Shown here: in pieces, positions 10,058 to 21,128 of the stretch
Layout: each line of letters begins with the position of its first letter
Numbering within the stretch: the first letter of the stretch is position 1
Assembly: GCA_963693315.1 (NCBI GenBank)
Contig: OY856188.1
Span: forward strand, 161,053,058-161,117,057
DNA from: Diogma glabrata
Lineage: Eukaryota; Arthropoda; Insecta; Diptera; Cylindrotomidae
Direction of reading: 5' to 3'
DNA: 64,000 bases
Made by a program: the position numbers and the translations under genes
Notes under the pieces: model-generated
What the model saw: only the letters and a program-made list of their open reading frames with translations
Databases searched by the model: none
What the model was told of the DNA's origin: nothing

Positions 10058-11306
10058 GTGCATAGTTTGAGCATAGGGGCACCCCAACATGCATGAAAAA
10101 TGAAAATTCTGCCAATCCGATGTAACTTTGAAATTAAATTGCTCAAGAGCCGGCTATACCGATTTCATCAAACTTTTTTTTGTTTGATAGATAATTAGTT
10201 AGCCATTTGAAAAAAAATTAATTTATTGTTTTTATAAATAATTTTTAAATAAAAATATCAAAAACACCTTTTTAAAGATGGTGCTAGGGTCGAAGATCAA
10301 TTGGAATTTGATTAATTTTTTTTCTGAAAATAGTTCTATCTTTACTCTAAAATGTATCAAATTCACAAAGAGGGGTTAGTTCTTGTTCTTGAGATGTTCA
10401 ATTTTAAAGATTTTTAGTACGACTGAAATTCGAATTTTTCTTCATTTTTTCAAACAACTTCAAACAACATTAACAAAAAATTTTAAAATTAATTAAATTT
10501 TCACTTTTTTTTTAAAATATAGTTCTAACCTTACTTTAAAATATATCAAATTTACAAAGAGGTTGTTAATTCGTGTTCTTGAGATATTTAATTTTAAAGA
10601 TTTTTAGTCCGTCTAAAATTCTAATTGTTCATTATTTTGTCGAACAATTTTTATCATCAAAAAATTTTAACCACTGAACTTCGAGAAAATAATAAACAAT
10701 TAGAATTTTAATCGGACTAAAAATCTTTAAAATTAAATATCTCAAGAACACGAATTAACGCCGCTTTGTAAATTTGATTTATTTTAAAGTAAGGTTAGAA
10801 CTATATTTCAAAAATAAAAAAGTTAAAATTTAATTGATTTTAAAATTTTTTGTTAATGGAAGTTGTTTGAAAAAATGAAGAAAAATTCGAATTTTATTCG
10901 TACTAAAAATCTTTAAAATTAAATATCACAAGAACAAGAATTTTAGCCTCTTTGTAAATTTTATATAGTTTAGAGTAAGGATAGAACTATTTTCAGAAAA
11001 AAAAATTAATTAAATTCCAATTGATCTTCGACCCTAGCGCCGTCTTTAAAAAGGTGTTTTTGATATTTTTATTTAAAATTAATTTAAAATTAATTAAAAT
11101 TAATTAAAATTAAAATTAATTAAATTTAAAATTAATTGTAAAAACAATAAATTAATTTTTTTTCAAACGACTAACTAATCATCTATCAAACAAAAAAAAG
11201 TTTGATGAAATCGGTATAGCCGTTCTTGAGCAATTTAATTTCGAAGTTACATCGGATTTTCATTTTTCATGCATGTTGGGGTGCCCCCTATGCTCAAACT
11301 ATGCAC
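10058..11306. mobile_element. 1.25-kb fold-back element
   Basis: Begins GTGCATAGTTTGAGCATAGG and ends in its complement, CCTATGCTCAAACTATGCAC. The two arms of about 600 bases are inverted copies over nearly the whole length, with the centre near 10670. Each arm holds a direct duplication of about 200 bases containing AGTTCTA..CTTTACT, CACAAAGAGG and TTTAAAGATTTTTAGT. A short AT expansion (about 11085-11135) interrupts the right arm. No coding capacity and no clear target duplication. Best read as a fold-back MITE. Confidence 0.75.
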
Positions 11307-11593
11307 CGCTGTTATAAATTTAACTATTTTTAACATTTTAGGTTATACAACGGATTTATAAACAATATTTTTGAAATTTTATTGTCAGGCAATTTACCAA
11401 CGTTAAATTAAGTGTATCCGATAACAGATAACTATAAAAAATTTATTAAAAGCTTGAAATATCAACCAACATCGACCTTACAAAGTTCACCCACAAAAAA
11501 AAGGTGTTTTCATCTCTTGTAGCAAAATATACTATTTTGCAAATTTTTTATGAACACTCTGTTTTTACTTAAAATACTCCGCTGACGCAGTTA
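11307..11593. other. unassigned sequence
   Basis: No supported feature between the fold-back and the hAT element. Confidence 0.4.
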
Positions 11594-11601
11594 AATATAC
11601 T

Positions 11602-13804
11602 AGTGGTTCTTAACCTTTTCGCAGTCGCGGCCCCCTTAAAAAAAATTTTTTGGAAATCACGGCCCCCTTGTAATAAAATATTTTCGCGGTCATCATACTC
11701 ACAATAAAATAATATAATATTTATTTTAAAACAATTAATTTATTAACATATTATGATATCAATAATTAATTGATAGTTTTTAAATATATCTAAAGCAGAA
11801 TCTTACTTTATTCGCAAACTCATTTTACTGTATTCAAAACTATAACGTAAAGCCTTCAAAAATGAACCCTCGTGTAATAAACATTTCTTTATTCAAAGGT
11901 GTCTTGATCCATATTCACGATCGTGTCAACACCAGTACTTTCACTTCAGTGGAAGAAGACAACATTGCCGTTGGCAACAAAGCAACGGCAAGAAAGAACC
12001 GTTGAAAGAACTGCCGCTGGCAACGTTGGCATCGAGAACAAAGAACCAAACTTATGTCCAAAACATTTAAGAAAAATATTTAAGAACCTTTAGAATGGAC
12101 AGTGAGCTATTTCGATAGTACGGACAGTACTTATTTAAAAATATTGTGTTATTTCACTTCTGAGACTACGTTCCAATTGCTGCTAAGTTGTATATTTTAC
12201 CTACATTGTTCAAATAAATCAGAACTCCACTCGCTACGCTCGTTCCGGGAAACTTCATCCTCGTGAAGAATTGCCTTCATTCTAAGCTTATACAAGAATC
12301 TACTATTATTTCGCCTGGTAATTTGAAAATAAGAATTGTCTCCACGTTTAGCCAACGACTATATATTCGCACGGTCACGTTTTCTTATTTACAGCTGCAT
12401 ACTTACGAAATGGAAATCAAAGACTTTTTCGTTTTCTTTTATTTTGGGTTTTCGACAACATACCACGGTCCTTAATCAAACACAAAAATCGAATTTTTAA
12501 TAACTGTTGACGACGCAAGCGTTCTTTTGGTGATCTACTCAAAAATTCGTTTGAGCAACTAATTTTTTCCAAAGGAACGCATGTTAAACCAAACATAAAC
12601 TGAAAATTTTATTTAGAGAGCTCATGCTTTCGAATTGAAAAATTCAATCAAAATCAATTCAAAAATCTATTCAATTTTCAGTCTAGTAGATTATAATTCA
12701 AGGCAATTTTTCATATTTGCAAAATGGTGATGCATTTAAATAAATAAAAACATGTATTTGTATGTTTATTGAATGTCTTAGAAAAAGCATTGTTACAGCC
12801 CTCACTACGCTTTTGCTGTTAATTTTATACTCGAGGGAGATGAGTATCATTTTAGCATTGTTACACAATATACTAACTGCAACAACCATAAATATTTCAT
12901 TTTATCCCAGTATCAGTTTCACTTCAGCTATTTTGTTTGCACTTTGCTTTTGAATGGTTTGCAGAAACCTATGATAAGCTAGTTTTTAAAGTTGATCTCG
13001 CTCAAATATTGAAATGAACAGTAGAGTAGAATTAACTTTATATCATAGTTCTGTTTAGCTGTGTCTAAGGGTATGAATTTATGCCATGGGTTGACATGTC
13101 CACATTTATATAAAAACGAAAATAATTTTACTTGGATATGAAAATGAAATTTTCACATCGTTTAAAATTTAAATTCTATTTGCCACTAATAAATTTCATA
13201 AATTTTGGTTCCGTGTTCAATTTTTATATTATGAAAAAACATCTTTAAAAAGATTTCTATATGTTTGGACAAAATTAGATAAAACGATGGAGGAGGGTGT
13301 CTTCCTAACAATTGTTTTTCAGCATCCTAGCTGCCGCTTGTCACTTCGTATGATGCAACACAACTCGAAATATATCGTCGCTTTAATAATGAAACAACGT
13401 ATGCTATTTATACGTTGTTTTTATATAATAGGTGCGCTGCATTCCCCATAAGGGTATCTTTCAATTGGCGTTTTTACATTTTCGAATTATTTTATGACTG
13501 AGGGCAAGAATTAATAAATTATAAATTAACGTCCATGCAAATGCATGCGCACATCAAACTTTAAACTCAAATATCTCGAAACTATACTTTTGCGTATACG
13601 TCATTTCATTATTAAAGCGACGATATAATGATCTAAAAATGATATGCATTACTATCAGTATTTAAAGTATTTATTGAAAAATAAGTGCATACACATTCGT
13701 ACACCTAGATTTAAAAAATTCTTTAGCACTTAATCAAAAAAAATCTGGTAATATTTTCGCGGCCCCCCAAATACTTTTCGCTGCCCCCTTGTTAAGAATC
13801 CCTG
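11602..13804. mobile_element. non-autonomous hAT-type DNA transposon
   Basis: The left end AGTGGTTCTTAACCTTTTCG plus GTCGCGGCCCCC and the right end GCTGCCCCCTTGTTAAGAAT plus CCCTG form the terminal inverted repeat typical of hAT elements (CAGTGGTTCTCAACC type). Both ends are flanked by the 8-bp duplication AATATACT at 11594-11601 and 13805-13812, the hAT target size. The 2.2-kb interior shows no recognisable transposase. It carries a MITE at 13375-13623 and an unassigned higher-GC patch at about 11880-12260. The first C expected at the left tip is missing. Confidence 0.8.
13375..13623. mobile_element. TA-flanked MITE, family X, copy 1
   Basis: A 249-bp element with inverted ends TCGTCGCTTTAATAATGAAA, flanked by TA at 13373-13374 and 13624-13625. 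The same ends bound the 690-bp copy at 25672-26361. TA duplications and this size fit Tc1/mariner-related MITEs. Nested inside the hAT element. Confidence 0.7.
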
Positions 13805-13812
13805 AATATACT

Positions 13813-14540
13813 ACTTTATAGTTTTTAAGAACGACAGTGCTGTGTTCCATGTTCAATATAAATAAGGAACGTTAAATAAACAAAAACAAACTAACAAAAG
13901 AAAAAGGAAAAAAATTGAAGAAAATAATTGAAAGTCTATTTCTTCACCTTTTGATACAGTATTTGTTAAAAATGTTCTTCAATTATATTGTACGATTTAA
14001 CCGAAGGTCTGTAGCATGTCTAAACTTAAAGGCTTACGTTTCTCCCTGAAATATTTTTGTTTTTTTCTTCCACTAGAATACAATTTTGCCCATTTCTTTT
14101 TGAACGATGAAATTGAAATTTTTCTGACATCTATCGTTAAAAATCTTTACTTCCCATGTTTAAATACAAATCAAAATTTATTAATGGCGGTTAGTTAGAT
14201 TTATTTAATATTCTTTAAATAAATAGAAACAAATTTTTTCTAAATACAATTAATTAATTTAATTTATTTAAAGAATTACGTGGTTATTCGTATTAATTGA
14301 GATTAGGATGATTGGAGTAAATGAAATTTTGATGTTTATGATTGCATTTAATCAAAAAAATCAAAGAAGAAATATTGGACGAAAAATGATGTTGAAAGAA
14401 ATGCCAATTAAAACACATAGGGTAATTTAATTTAAATATAACTAAATAAATATAACTACACAATATATAAATATTTATATAATTACATAATGTTTTATTT
14501 ATTATAATTTTTATAATCATATATAATTTTAGGGATTAAA
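13813..14540. other. AT-rich stretch, nothing recognised
   Basis: Open frames here are short and of AT composition. No domain or repeat end is supported. Part of 13975-14010 (GGTCTGTAGCATG) resembles the tip of the 40308 MITE family. Confidence 0.4.
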
Positions 14541-14543
14541 TTA

Positions 14544-14998
14544 CACCGGTCAACAAGATTTTTGGGTCTGACTGCTACATGTTAAATTTTGGTTCCTCCT
14601 ACGACAAAAATAAGGAAAAAAATATTTTTTCCGATTAAAGTTTGCTTTTGTAGAAACTAGAGCAATTTTTCAATTTTTCGGCAAAAATTACTGATTTTTA
14701 TATTTTTTCTACACTTCCACTGTAAATTATAATTAGAAAACATTTTTTTAGATAAAAGAGTTTTATTCAAGATTTGTGATAAACAATAACATATATAGAT
14801 GTAAAATAACAAGAAATTAATGTCTAAAAGTGAATATCGAATCGTAATCGCATGAGCTCTCTCGTATTAAACCCCAAAAGACCAAAGCAAAATTTACGAA
14901 CTAAATATGAAATATTTAAGTGTTTTTCAATGTCTAGAATCAGAATTTAATCATGAGAACAAAAAACCAAAAAAAAATATTTTTTTTGTTGACCGGTG
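14544..14998. mobile_element. 455-bp MITE with TTA target duplication
   Basis: Begins CACCGGTCAACAAGATTTTT and ends in TTTTTTTTGTTGACCGGTG. TTA at 14541-14543 is repeated at 14999-15001. A 3-bp TTA/TAA duplication is characteristic of PIF/Harbinger-type elements. It sits directly at the 5' edge of a Harbinger transposase remnant. The interior is AT-rich and non-coding. Confidence 0.7.
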
Positions 14999-15001
14999 TT
15001 A

Positions 15002-15446
15002 TGCTCAAAAGCTCTCCTGTATATCGCCTATTGTTTCGGGCATATTACCATTTAACGATGAAATGTGTCGTTCACACATAAGAGTTGCAGCCCTTGTTTT
15101 TCGCAGAATTTGTGAATATTTGCCGGCAAAAAACCACGGCTGGAATAGAGAAATTAAGGTAGTCGTTTTTCTATTTTGGCTTGCAACGGGGTGCAGCTGA
15201 AGAGTTGTTGGTGCGGTTTTTTCAATACCAAGACAAACTATAAAAAGAATTGTGGACAAACAATTAGATTTAACCGTTGAAAAAATTCTCCCAGCGGCTA
15301 TCAAATTTCCAGAAGAAGCCGCTCTAGCCGAAATCGGGCGTAAATTTTGTAATAGGGGGAGAACTGCAGCTTTCGAATGTGTTGCTGGTGCCATTGATGG
15401 GACTCATATAAGAATAAAATGTCCAGTCAGAATGCACCACCAATAG
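15002..15446 (+). pseudogene. PIF/Harbinger transposase remnant (DDE type), copy 1
   Basis: The plus-strand frame reads a helix-turn-helix segment, ending VVVFLFWLATGCS, then a TGA at 15198-15200. It continues in the same frame with RVVGAVFSIPRQTIKRIVDK, FPEEAALAEIGRKFC and the nuclease motif AGAIDGTHIRIKCP, which carries the first catalytic aspartate of DDE_Tnp_4. The frame ends at TAG 15444-15446, immediately followed by GTAAAT. That may be an intron donor, since the second copy has CAGGTAAAT at the matching place. The remaining two acidic residues are not found downstream. 5' sequence is cut by the MITE at 14544-14998. One premature stop, incomplete, not active. Confidence 0.8.
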
Positions 15447-15629
15447 GTAAATCAAAAAAAAAAATGTAAAAAAATAAATGTAAAAATGTTTTTTGATTTA
15501 AACGATTTATTTGAAAAACCAAATAACTCATTTGTTTTCAGCGGTAGTTGTCAAAATTTACTTTGGTGGGACACTTTTTTTTTAAATAAAAAGTGTTGTG
15601 TTATATGGTTTAGATTTTAGAATATGTGT
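15447..15629. other. unassigned sequence after the transposase fragment
   Basis: AT-rich. If the GTAAAT at 15447 is a donor, this is intron of the dead Harbinger gene. Confidence 0.3.
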
Positions 15630-16740
15630 CACAACAACACACAAATACCTTTTAAGACCTAGGTCCTACAACAACCTGCGTTCCAAGGTATTGATGAACG
15701 CTTTTTTTAAACCTCTGCGGATTGAAGCCACCTGAGACAAGGCGTTAATTAGTTTATCCTCAGAAGAAAATCGGCCTAGGGAGACCGAAGTGTATCGGTT
15801 GTATAGAAAATTTTGAATCAGCTTCACAACATTGGGATGAAAACCATACGCAACGAGCTTGTTGATCAAGTTGGCATACCAGACTCGATCGAATGCCTTG
15901 GAGATGCCTGAAGCGATAACGTATGTTTCACCACTTTTAACAAGTATGCTGTTCCAACAATGCGCTACATAGTTTAATAGATCGGTAGTTGATCTTTTGT
16001 TTCGAAAACCGTATTGGCTGTCAGCTATTAAGTGATTTGCTTCCAGAAATTTTTAAATGTGTGTATTAATATAATGCTCGTAAGCTTTGGATAGGACCGA
16101 TAGTAAAGCTATTGACCTATAATTTGAGATATCGGATTTTGGTCCCTTTTTGGGGACGAACTGGACATTTGCCAACTTCCAGCACGATACCAGATTTGAA
16201 GGATTGCTAGAATATTTTAGTCAAAGTTGGTGCAAGATCTTTAGAAAAGGTTTTTAAAATAATGGGTGGAATGTTGTCCATTCCTGAGGCTTTGTTGATG
16301 TTTAACCCCTTTAAAAGTTTAGCGACTATTTTGGGTTTTAAGTGAAGTTCATTCATATTAACTCCCTAAGACTGGATTTGGGGTATTTCTTTAGGAGTTT
16401 CCAAAACAGTGGAATCCAGAGCAAAGCGTTCAGCGAACAAGTTAGCTTTTCTTGCGGGATCATTGACGATTAAATCACCATCAATAATAGGGGGAATAGA
16501 AGATTTTGTACCAGAATTTAAAGAATTAATGGCACTGTAGAAACTCTTGTCAGAAATAGACATAGACGTAAGTTTTGAAGCTTTCGCTCTGTCAATCTCA
16601 GACTTTTCGTTTGAGATAATCTTGTTAGATATTTTGTTGGCCTTTAGATATTGGGATCGATTAGCGGGAGTTTTGTTATGAATCCAAATATTAAATGATC
16701 TACGTTTGCTTCTACTCGAGTGCTTTCAATCCACAAACAT
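15630..16740 (-). pseudogene. LINE family B, decayed copy (minus strand)
   Basis: Minus-strand frames encode FNIWIHNKTPANRSQYLKAN, SISDKSFYSAINSLNSGTKS, IPPIIDGDLIVNDPARKANL and NKASGMDNIPPIILKTFSKD. Broken reverse-transcriptase pieces follow (a YRSIALLSVL-like block and MINKLVAYGFHPNVVKLIQ). The 3' end is the family hallmark AACGCAGGTTGTTGTAGGAC...GTGTTGTTGTGACAC near 15630-15690. Many frameshifts and stops occur. The segment between the thumb (about 15740) and the 3' end has been deleted, so this is an internally shortened dead copy of an I/Jockey-type LINE. Confidence 0.75.
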
Positions 16741-16830
16741 TTAAAAAATGCGCCCACCAACACCTCAGAACGCATGTTGTGGGACCTATGCCTTAAAAGG
16801 TATCTATGTGTTGTAGTGGCACGTTTTATT
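16700..16830 (+). pseudogene. LINE family B 3' end, opposite orientation
   Basis: The plus strand shows the C-terminal phrase SSAFNPQTFKK...HQHLRTH followed by the family 3' end AACGCATGTTGTGGGACCT and GTGTTGTAGTGGCAC. It lies head to head with the minus-strand copy at 15630-16740, so two LINE B 3' ends point outwards from one junction. Confidence 0.65.
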
Positions 16831-16929
16831 AAAAAACAATATTTTCTCTAATAAAATCTGTAAACATTTATAATTAAACTTTGAATGCTGTTTAAAACTT
16901 TGAAAAATTACATACTAATACTAATACAA

Positions 16930-17135
16930 TTTAGCATCAATTGGAACGCAGTCTAAATGCTTCTTCTCAATAATTATAATATCTAAGAAAAAACGACATT
17001 TAATACCCGACTCGTTATTTTCGTACCAAACTGTTCCTGTCCTAGCTGTTCCTACACAAAACTTCCACCCAACTGTTATAATTATTCCAGAAAACTTCTG
17101 CATTTAGACTGCGTTCCAATTGAATGCTAAATGGT
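16930..17135. mobile_element. short inverted-repeat element
   Basis: AGCATCAATTGGAACGCAGT at the left is answered by GACTGCGTTCCAATTGAATG at the right, with about 140 bases between. A related motif GCTAAAT..CGTTCCAATTCA follows at 17155-17212, and TACGTTCCAATTGCTGCTAA lies at 12168. MITE-like; target duplication not resolved. Confidence 0.55.
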
Positions 17136-17599
17136 CTCCAAATTCTAAGTCATGCTAAATTGAAAAATTTAGCATGATATCGTTCCAATTCATTTCTGCT
17201 AAATAATTATGAATTTGAACACCAGGTGTAAAAAACAAATAATTTTTATTGACGGTTTTGCAATAAAACTAAAATAATGAAATTGTATATCAAGCTTTTG
17301 AGAAGCGATGCAGAATTGTATGAGTATTTGGAAATGCGTAGTATAGTTTTAATAAAAGTACATATTTTACACATTTTACATATATGTACACATTTTTATC
17401 GTGTGCATAATTGTAGGGGTTAAGGTACTATAACAGTCAACGTTTAGGGAGTGTTCATGACATAGTAAATGGGATCTTAGCATTGAACGACCTATTAACT
17501 AAACGACATTTAAGATTAAACACTCAATCGTTTCGGCAAGTTTTAAAATTGATTCCGGTTAAACATCATGAATGGTCGAACTTGAATTGGCACTATTTT

Positions 17600-17900
17600 T
17601 GTTATGGCTAGCTACAGAGTTTTATCTACCACGCTAAACATACCTAAAACTACAGCGTTTCGAATATATCAAATATTTGGACATTTTCAAATAATTTTAC
17701 CCCCAATCATACATTTTATACCATCTCAAGTAGAGCAAAGAGACATTGTTCGGAAATTTGCTTTACATAGCTTCTTCACCAGCAATAGTGAAAGTTGGTG
17801 CAATTGAAGGTACACATATAAAAATAAAATGTGCTGTTGAATTATACAGCCCTTATATCAATAAAAAACTCGATTATTCTATCGATTCCAGGTGCCAGGT
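17600..17900 (+). pseudogene. PIF/Harbinger transposase remnant, copy 2
   Basis: The plus-strand reading contains a helix-turn-helix-like stretch SYRVLSTTLNIPKTTAFRIY. After a frameshift it continues with KVGAIEGTHIKIKCAVELYS, the first DDE motif with E in place of the usual D neighbour. The segment ends DSRCQ followed by GTAAAT at 17899. It is diverged from copy 1 at 15002. Frame breaks and missing C-terminal acidic residues mark it as dead. Confidence 0.7.
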
Positions 17901-17902
17901 AA

Positions 17903-17949
17903 ATCAACAGACGTAACCACAACTAAAAGTTGTAGTTACGTCTGTTGAT
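17903..17949. repeat. 22-bp stem hairpin with 3-nt loop
   Basis: ATCAACAGACGTAACCACAA and CT pair with AGTTGTAGTTACGTCTGTTG and AT across an AAA loop, with one mismatch. It abuts the end of transposase copy 2. Confidence 0.75.
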
Positions 17950-17982
17950 ATGGCCCTTAACGATTTTTTTTAACACACCTAA

Positions 17983-19472
17983 GGCCATAGACCAGTCAAA
18001 ATAGCTTTTTGTGAGGAAAAAATTAGTAAAAGTATGAAAACTTTTGGATAGGGAAGAAAATATTGCGCAAATGATGAGAAACATAAATTAAAGGTTATCC
18101 GAGTTACGAGGGAGAAATGGGGTGAGCTTTTAGAAGAAGAAAATGGTTTTTTCGGCGAAACTAAATCTTCTATCGAAAAAAGTTTAAAGTAAAAGTTGTA
18201 GGTAAGAAAAAGGTCTCTAACTTTTATGTCGACCATTTTTTCACATAACCTAAAATTTGCCGTGAAAATATACAAAACCGAGAAAAAACGACTTTTCGTT
18301 TTTAATTTTTATCTCCCACAAACAAATTTTATTTTTCACATAATTTGGGGTGAAAACGTACTTTATTATGTCCCTAATACGCTGTAATTTTTTGGAATCA
18401 CAATATTTAATTTTACGTTTGATTTTAATTCTAAACCAAAAAAGTGAGCTCATTTTCACACGAAAATTCTCCTGTGCTCGAAAGTTTTTTCAAAAAAATC
18501 AGTAGTCTTTATTTTTGTTGAAACGTTTACTTTTAGATGGTGTAAAAAAAATGAACATTACCATGGAAAAAATTTATATTTTTTAAAGATTTCAACGGTA
18601 AATTTTAACAAATAATGAATTTTTTTAAACAATCATTGAAAATAACTCTTTAAAATCAAGTTTATTCAGTTTTTCTAATTTCCTGGAAAATGTTTCCGTG
18701 TTTTTGTTATGTTAATGTTTATTTTTTGTTACACCATCTAAAAGTAGACGTTTCAACAAACAAAATGATATATTTTTTTTTTGAAAAAACTGTTTCCCAT
18801 ACAGGAGAATTTTCGTGTGAAAATGAGGTCACTTTTTTGGTTTAAAATCAAAATTATACGTAAAAATAAATATTTTGATTTCAAAAAATTACAGCCTATT
18901 AGGGACATAATAAGGTAAGTTTCCACCGAATTGTGTGAAAAAAAATTTTTTTTGTGGGAGATAGAAATTAAAAACGAAAAGCCTTTTTTCTCGTTTTTTT
19001 CTATTTTCACGGCAAATTTTAGGTTATGTGAAAAAATGGCCGACATAAAAGTTATAGACCTTTTTATTACCTACAACTTTTCCTTTAAACTTTATTCGAC
19101 AGAAGGTCTAGGGTGGTTATTTTGTAGCGTTATCTCACTAGGTGAGATAAATAGTGAGATAAAAAAATTATGTTTAAATGATTTCTTTTATAAGATTATA
19201 ATCGATCAAAGACAAATATTTTATCTCACTTTTTATCTCACCTAGTGAGATAACACTACAAAATAACCACCTAGTTTCGCTGAAAATCATGAAAAACCAT
19301 TTTCTACCCCTAAAAGCTCACCCCATTTCAGCCCCGTAACTCGGATCATCTTTAATTTATGTTTCCCATCATTTGCCCAATATTTTCTTATTTATTCAAT
19401 AGTTTTCGTCCTGTTACTAATTTTTTCCATTTTTTGCCTGTTTTTAAGGTATCTAGACTGGTCTACTATGCC
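17983..19472. mobile_element. 1.5-kb fold-back element
   Basis: The arms run from GGCCATAGACCAGTC (left) to GACTGGTCTACTATGCC (right), with the centre around 18620-18700. Both arms share long segments such as CCGAGTTACG, GGGGTGAGCTTTTAG, CACATAACCTAAAATTTGCC and GTTACACCATCTAAAAGT. Short open frames on each strand are mirror images of each other, so they are not evidence of genes. The right arm carries an extra 160-bp MITE at 19112-19271, absent from the left arm. Confidence 0.8.
19112..19271. mobile_element. 160-bp MITE nested in the fold-back
   Basis: Inverted ends GGTGGTTATTTTGTAG and CTACAAAATAACCACC enclose smaller repeats of TATCTCACTAGGTGAGATAA. TAG at 19109-19111 is repeated at 19272-19274. 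The matching place in the opposite arm (about 18160-18170) has a single TAG and no insert, giving an empty site. Confidence 0.85.
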
Positions 19473-20258
19473 ACATGCAAAATATAAACGAACGAATTCG
19501 GTCGTTTTAAGTAAAATGTGCCACTTGAACAAAAAAATTATCGGCGAAATTTACAACAACAACAACACTAAAAATGACAGTTTGCAAAAAAAATATGAAT
19601 TGTTATATTGAATTTGATTTTGAAATAAAAAATTTTATTATGGATGTAATTATATTTCTAAAATTTTAATTTAAAACAAACTCAACGTAAATTATAAACA
19701 ATCACAAAAAAACAAAAACTTTCAAAATGAAAAATACTACGATGTGAGGTTAAATCCGAACGATAAAAAAATCGGTCATAATTCTACAAAAATCGTTCAT
19801 GATTCTCCAACAAATCAGTGGAGATTTATGAACGGTTTTTTCATCTCTATCGACGGTAGAAATCGCGCAAAATTATTTTTGGAAAAATCATCAATTAAAA
19901 TTAATTTAATAATAAGCTTTGTTTATTTAAGTCGATAGGTATTCCAATTTACCATACATTTGACATAATATATAAATAAAGCAAGTTTTCGTTTACTCAA
20001 AAATTGTCATGTGGCAACGACTTTATAACACAATAATCAAGTTCCTGGTCCCACATACAGATGCCAATCATCAAGATTTCTCCAGATTCAAAGTTAATAC
20101 TCATTATCACTGAAAATAAACGTTTCTTAAGCAAAAAATATTAAAATTCGTTTTTTTTTGACACAATTCCGGTACAGTTATCGACCCCATCGTCCTTTCG
20201 GCTCTTATCATTATCATGACCATTAATTCAGAAATACACGTTTTAGGCTAGTCTTCCT
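19473..20258. other. AT-rich stretch with one small hairpin
   Basis: No gene recognised. At about 19786-19840 AATCGTTCATGATTCTCC and GGAGATTTATGAACGGTT form an interrupted hairpin. Confidence 0.45.
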
Positions 20259-21128
20259 GGAGTGCGTTCGAATACATAATGAGATATTAACCGATATTTA
20301 TTGCTTTTTTCTCTTTTTTCCTTAATTTGTTAGATTTATTAAATTATATTTTTTTGCCTGATGATGGTTCATGATTAGAACCGAAAACGTTTGCAAATAT
20401 AAAATTTAAACATTATTTAAATATCTATTTTAATTTGTTTTGGACTACACCGATGAAAAACAACCTTCGTAAAATTTTGTTTTATAATTTTTAATTAATT
20501 TAGCAAATTAGGTATTACGAATTGTTATATAATTAATTAATTGTTATATAATTATATAATTAATCAACTATAATAATTAATTCTTAATTGAAAAATATAA
20601 ACAAAATGGATGAAAATTTTGAAATTAGTGAATGATAAAACCAACAGCTCTGCATTTTGAAAATAAAGATGAAACCCACAGCTCCAATTGCCAATTACAT
20701 TTAACGGTTGAAAATAAAATAAAATAATAAATTTTTGCAACCAATTAAATCACCAGTCTCAAACTGTTTCTTTAAAGTTTTCGAGTTAATTATAATCTTG
20801 AAATTAAATTTGTTTTGAAAATTTTTAAAATAAATTTAATTACGAAGGACGTAATTGAAAAATAATGCATTAACAGGCAATAAGATTTTAAATTAATTAT
20901 ATCTTTTATAAACCAACATTTCTTTTATTTATTTATACATTTTTTTAGTTAACACATTTCTGATATTTAATAATCAAATATTTTGCATAGACGTGCAAAA
21001 TGTTTCAAATTTGACACTACATTCATTAAATGAAATTCGTTCGAATACTAAATGAACCTTGCGTCTTTTGATTGGTTCATTAACTATATAATGAAAATGA
21101 GACCTCATTAAGTATTCGAACGCGCTCC
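20259..21128. mobile_element. 870-bp MITE-like element
   Basis: The left end GGAGTGCGTTCGAATACATA is inverted at the right as TTAAGTATTCGAACGCGCTC plus C. A target duplication is not clear. The interior includes the motif CTGATGATGGTTC..GAACCGAAAACG at 20358-20389 and otherwise AT-rich sequence. Confidence 0.6.

Noticed and set aside
18753..19245. coding frames rich in K, F and I on both strands (also 17979-18459)
   Set aside because: They are mirror images inside the fold-back at 17983-19472 and reflect its inverted arms.
20358..20389. canonical hammerhead ribozyme
   Set aside because: The core has an extra U between CUGAUGA and the stem, and I cannot find convincing stems I and III. Kept as a structured motif only.
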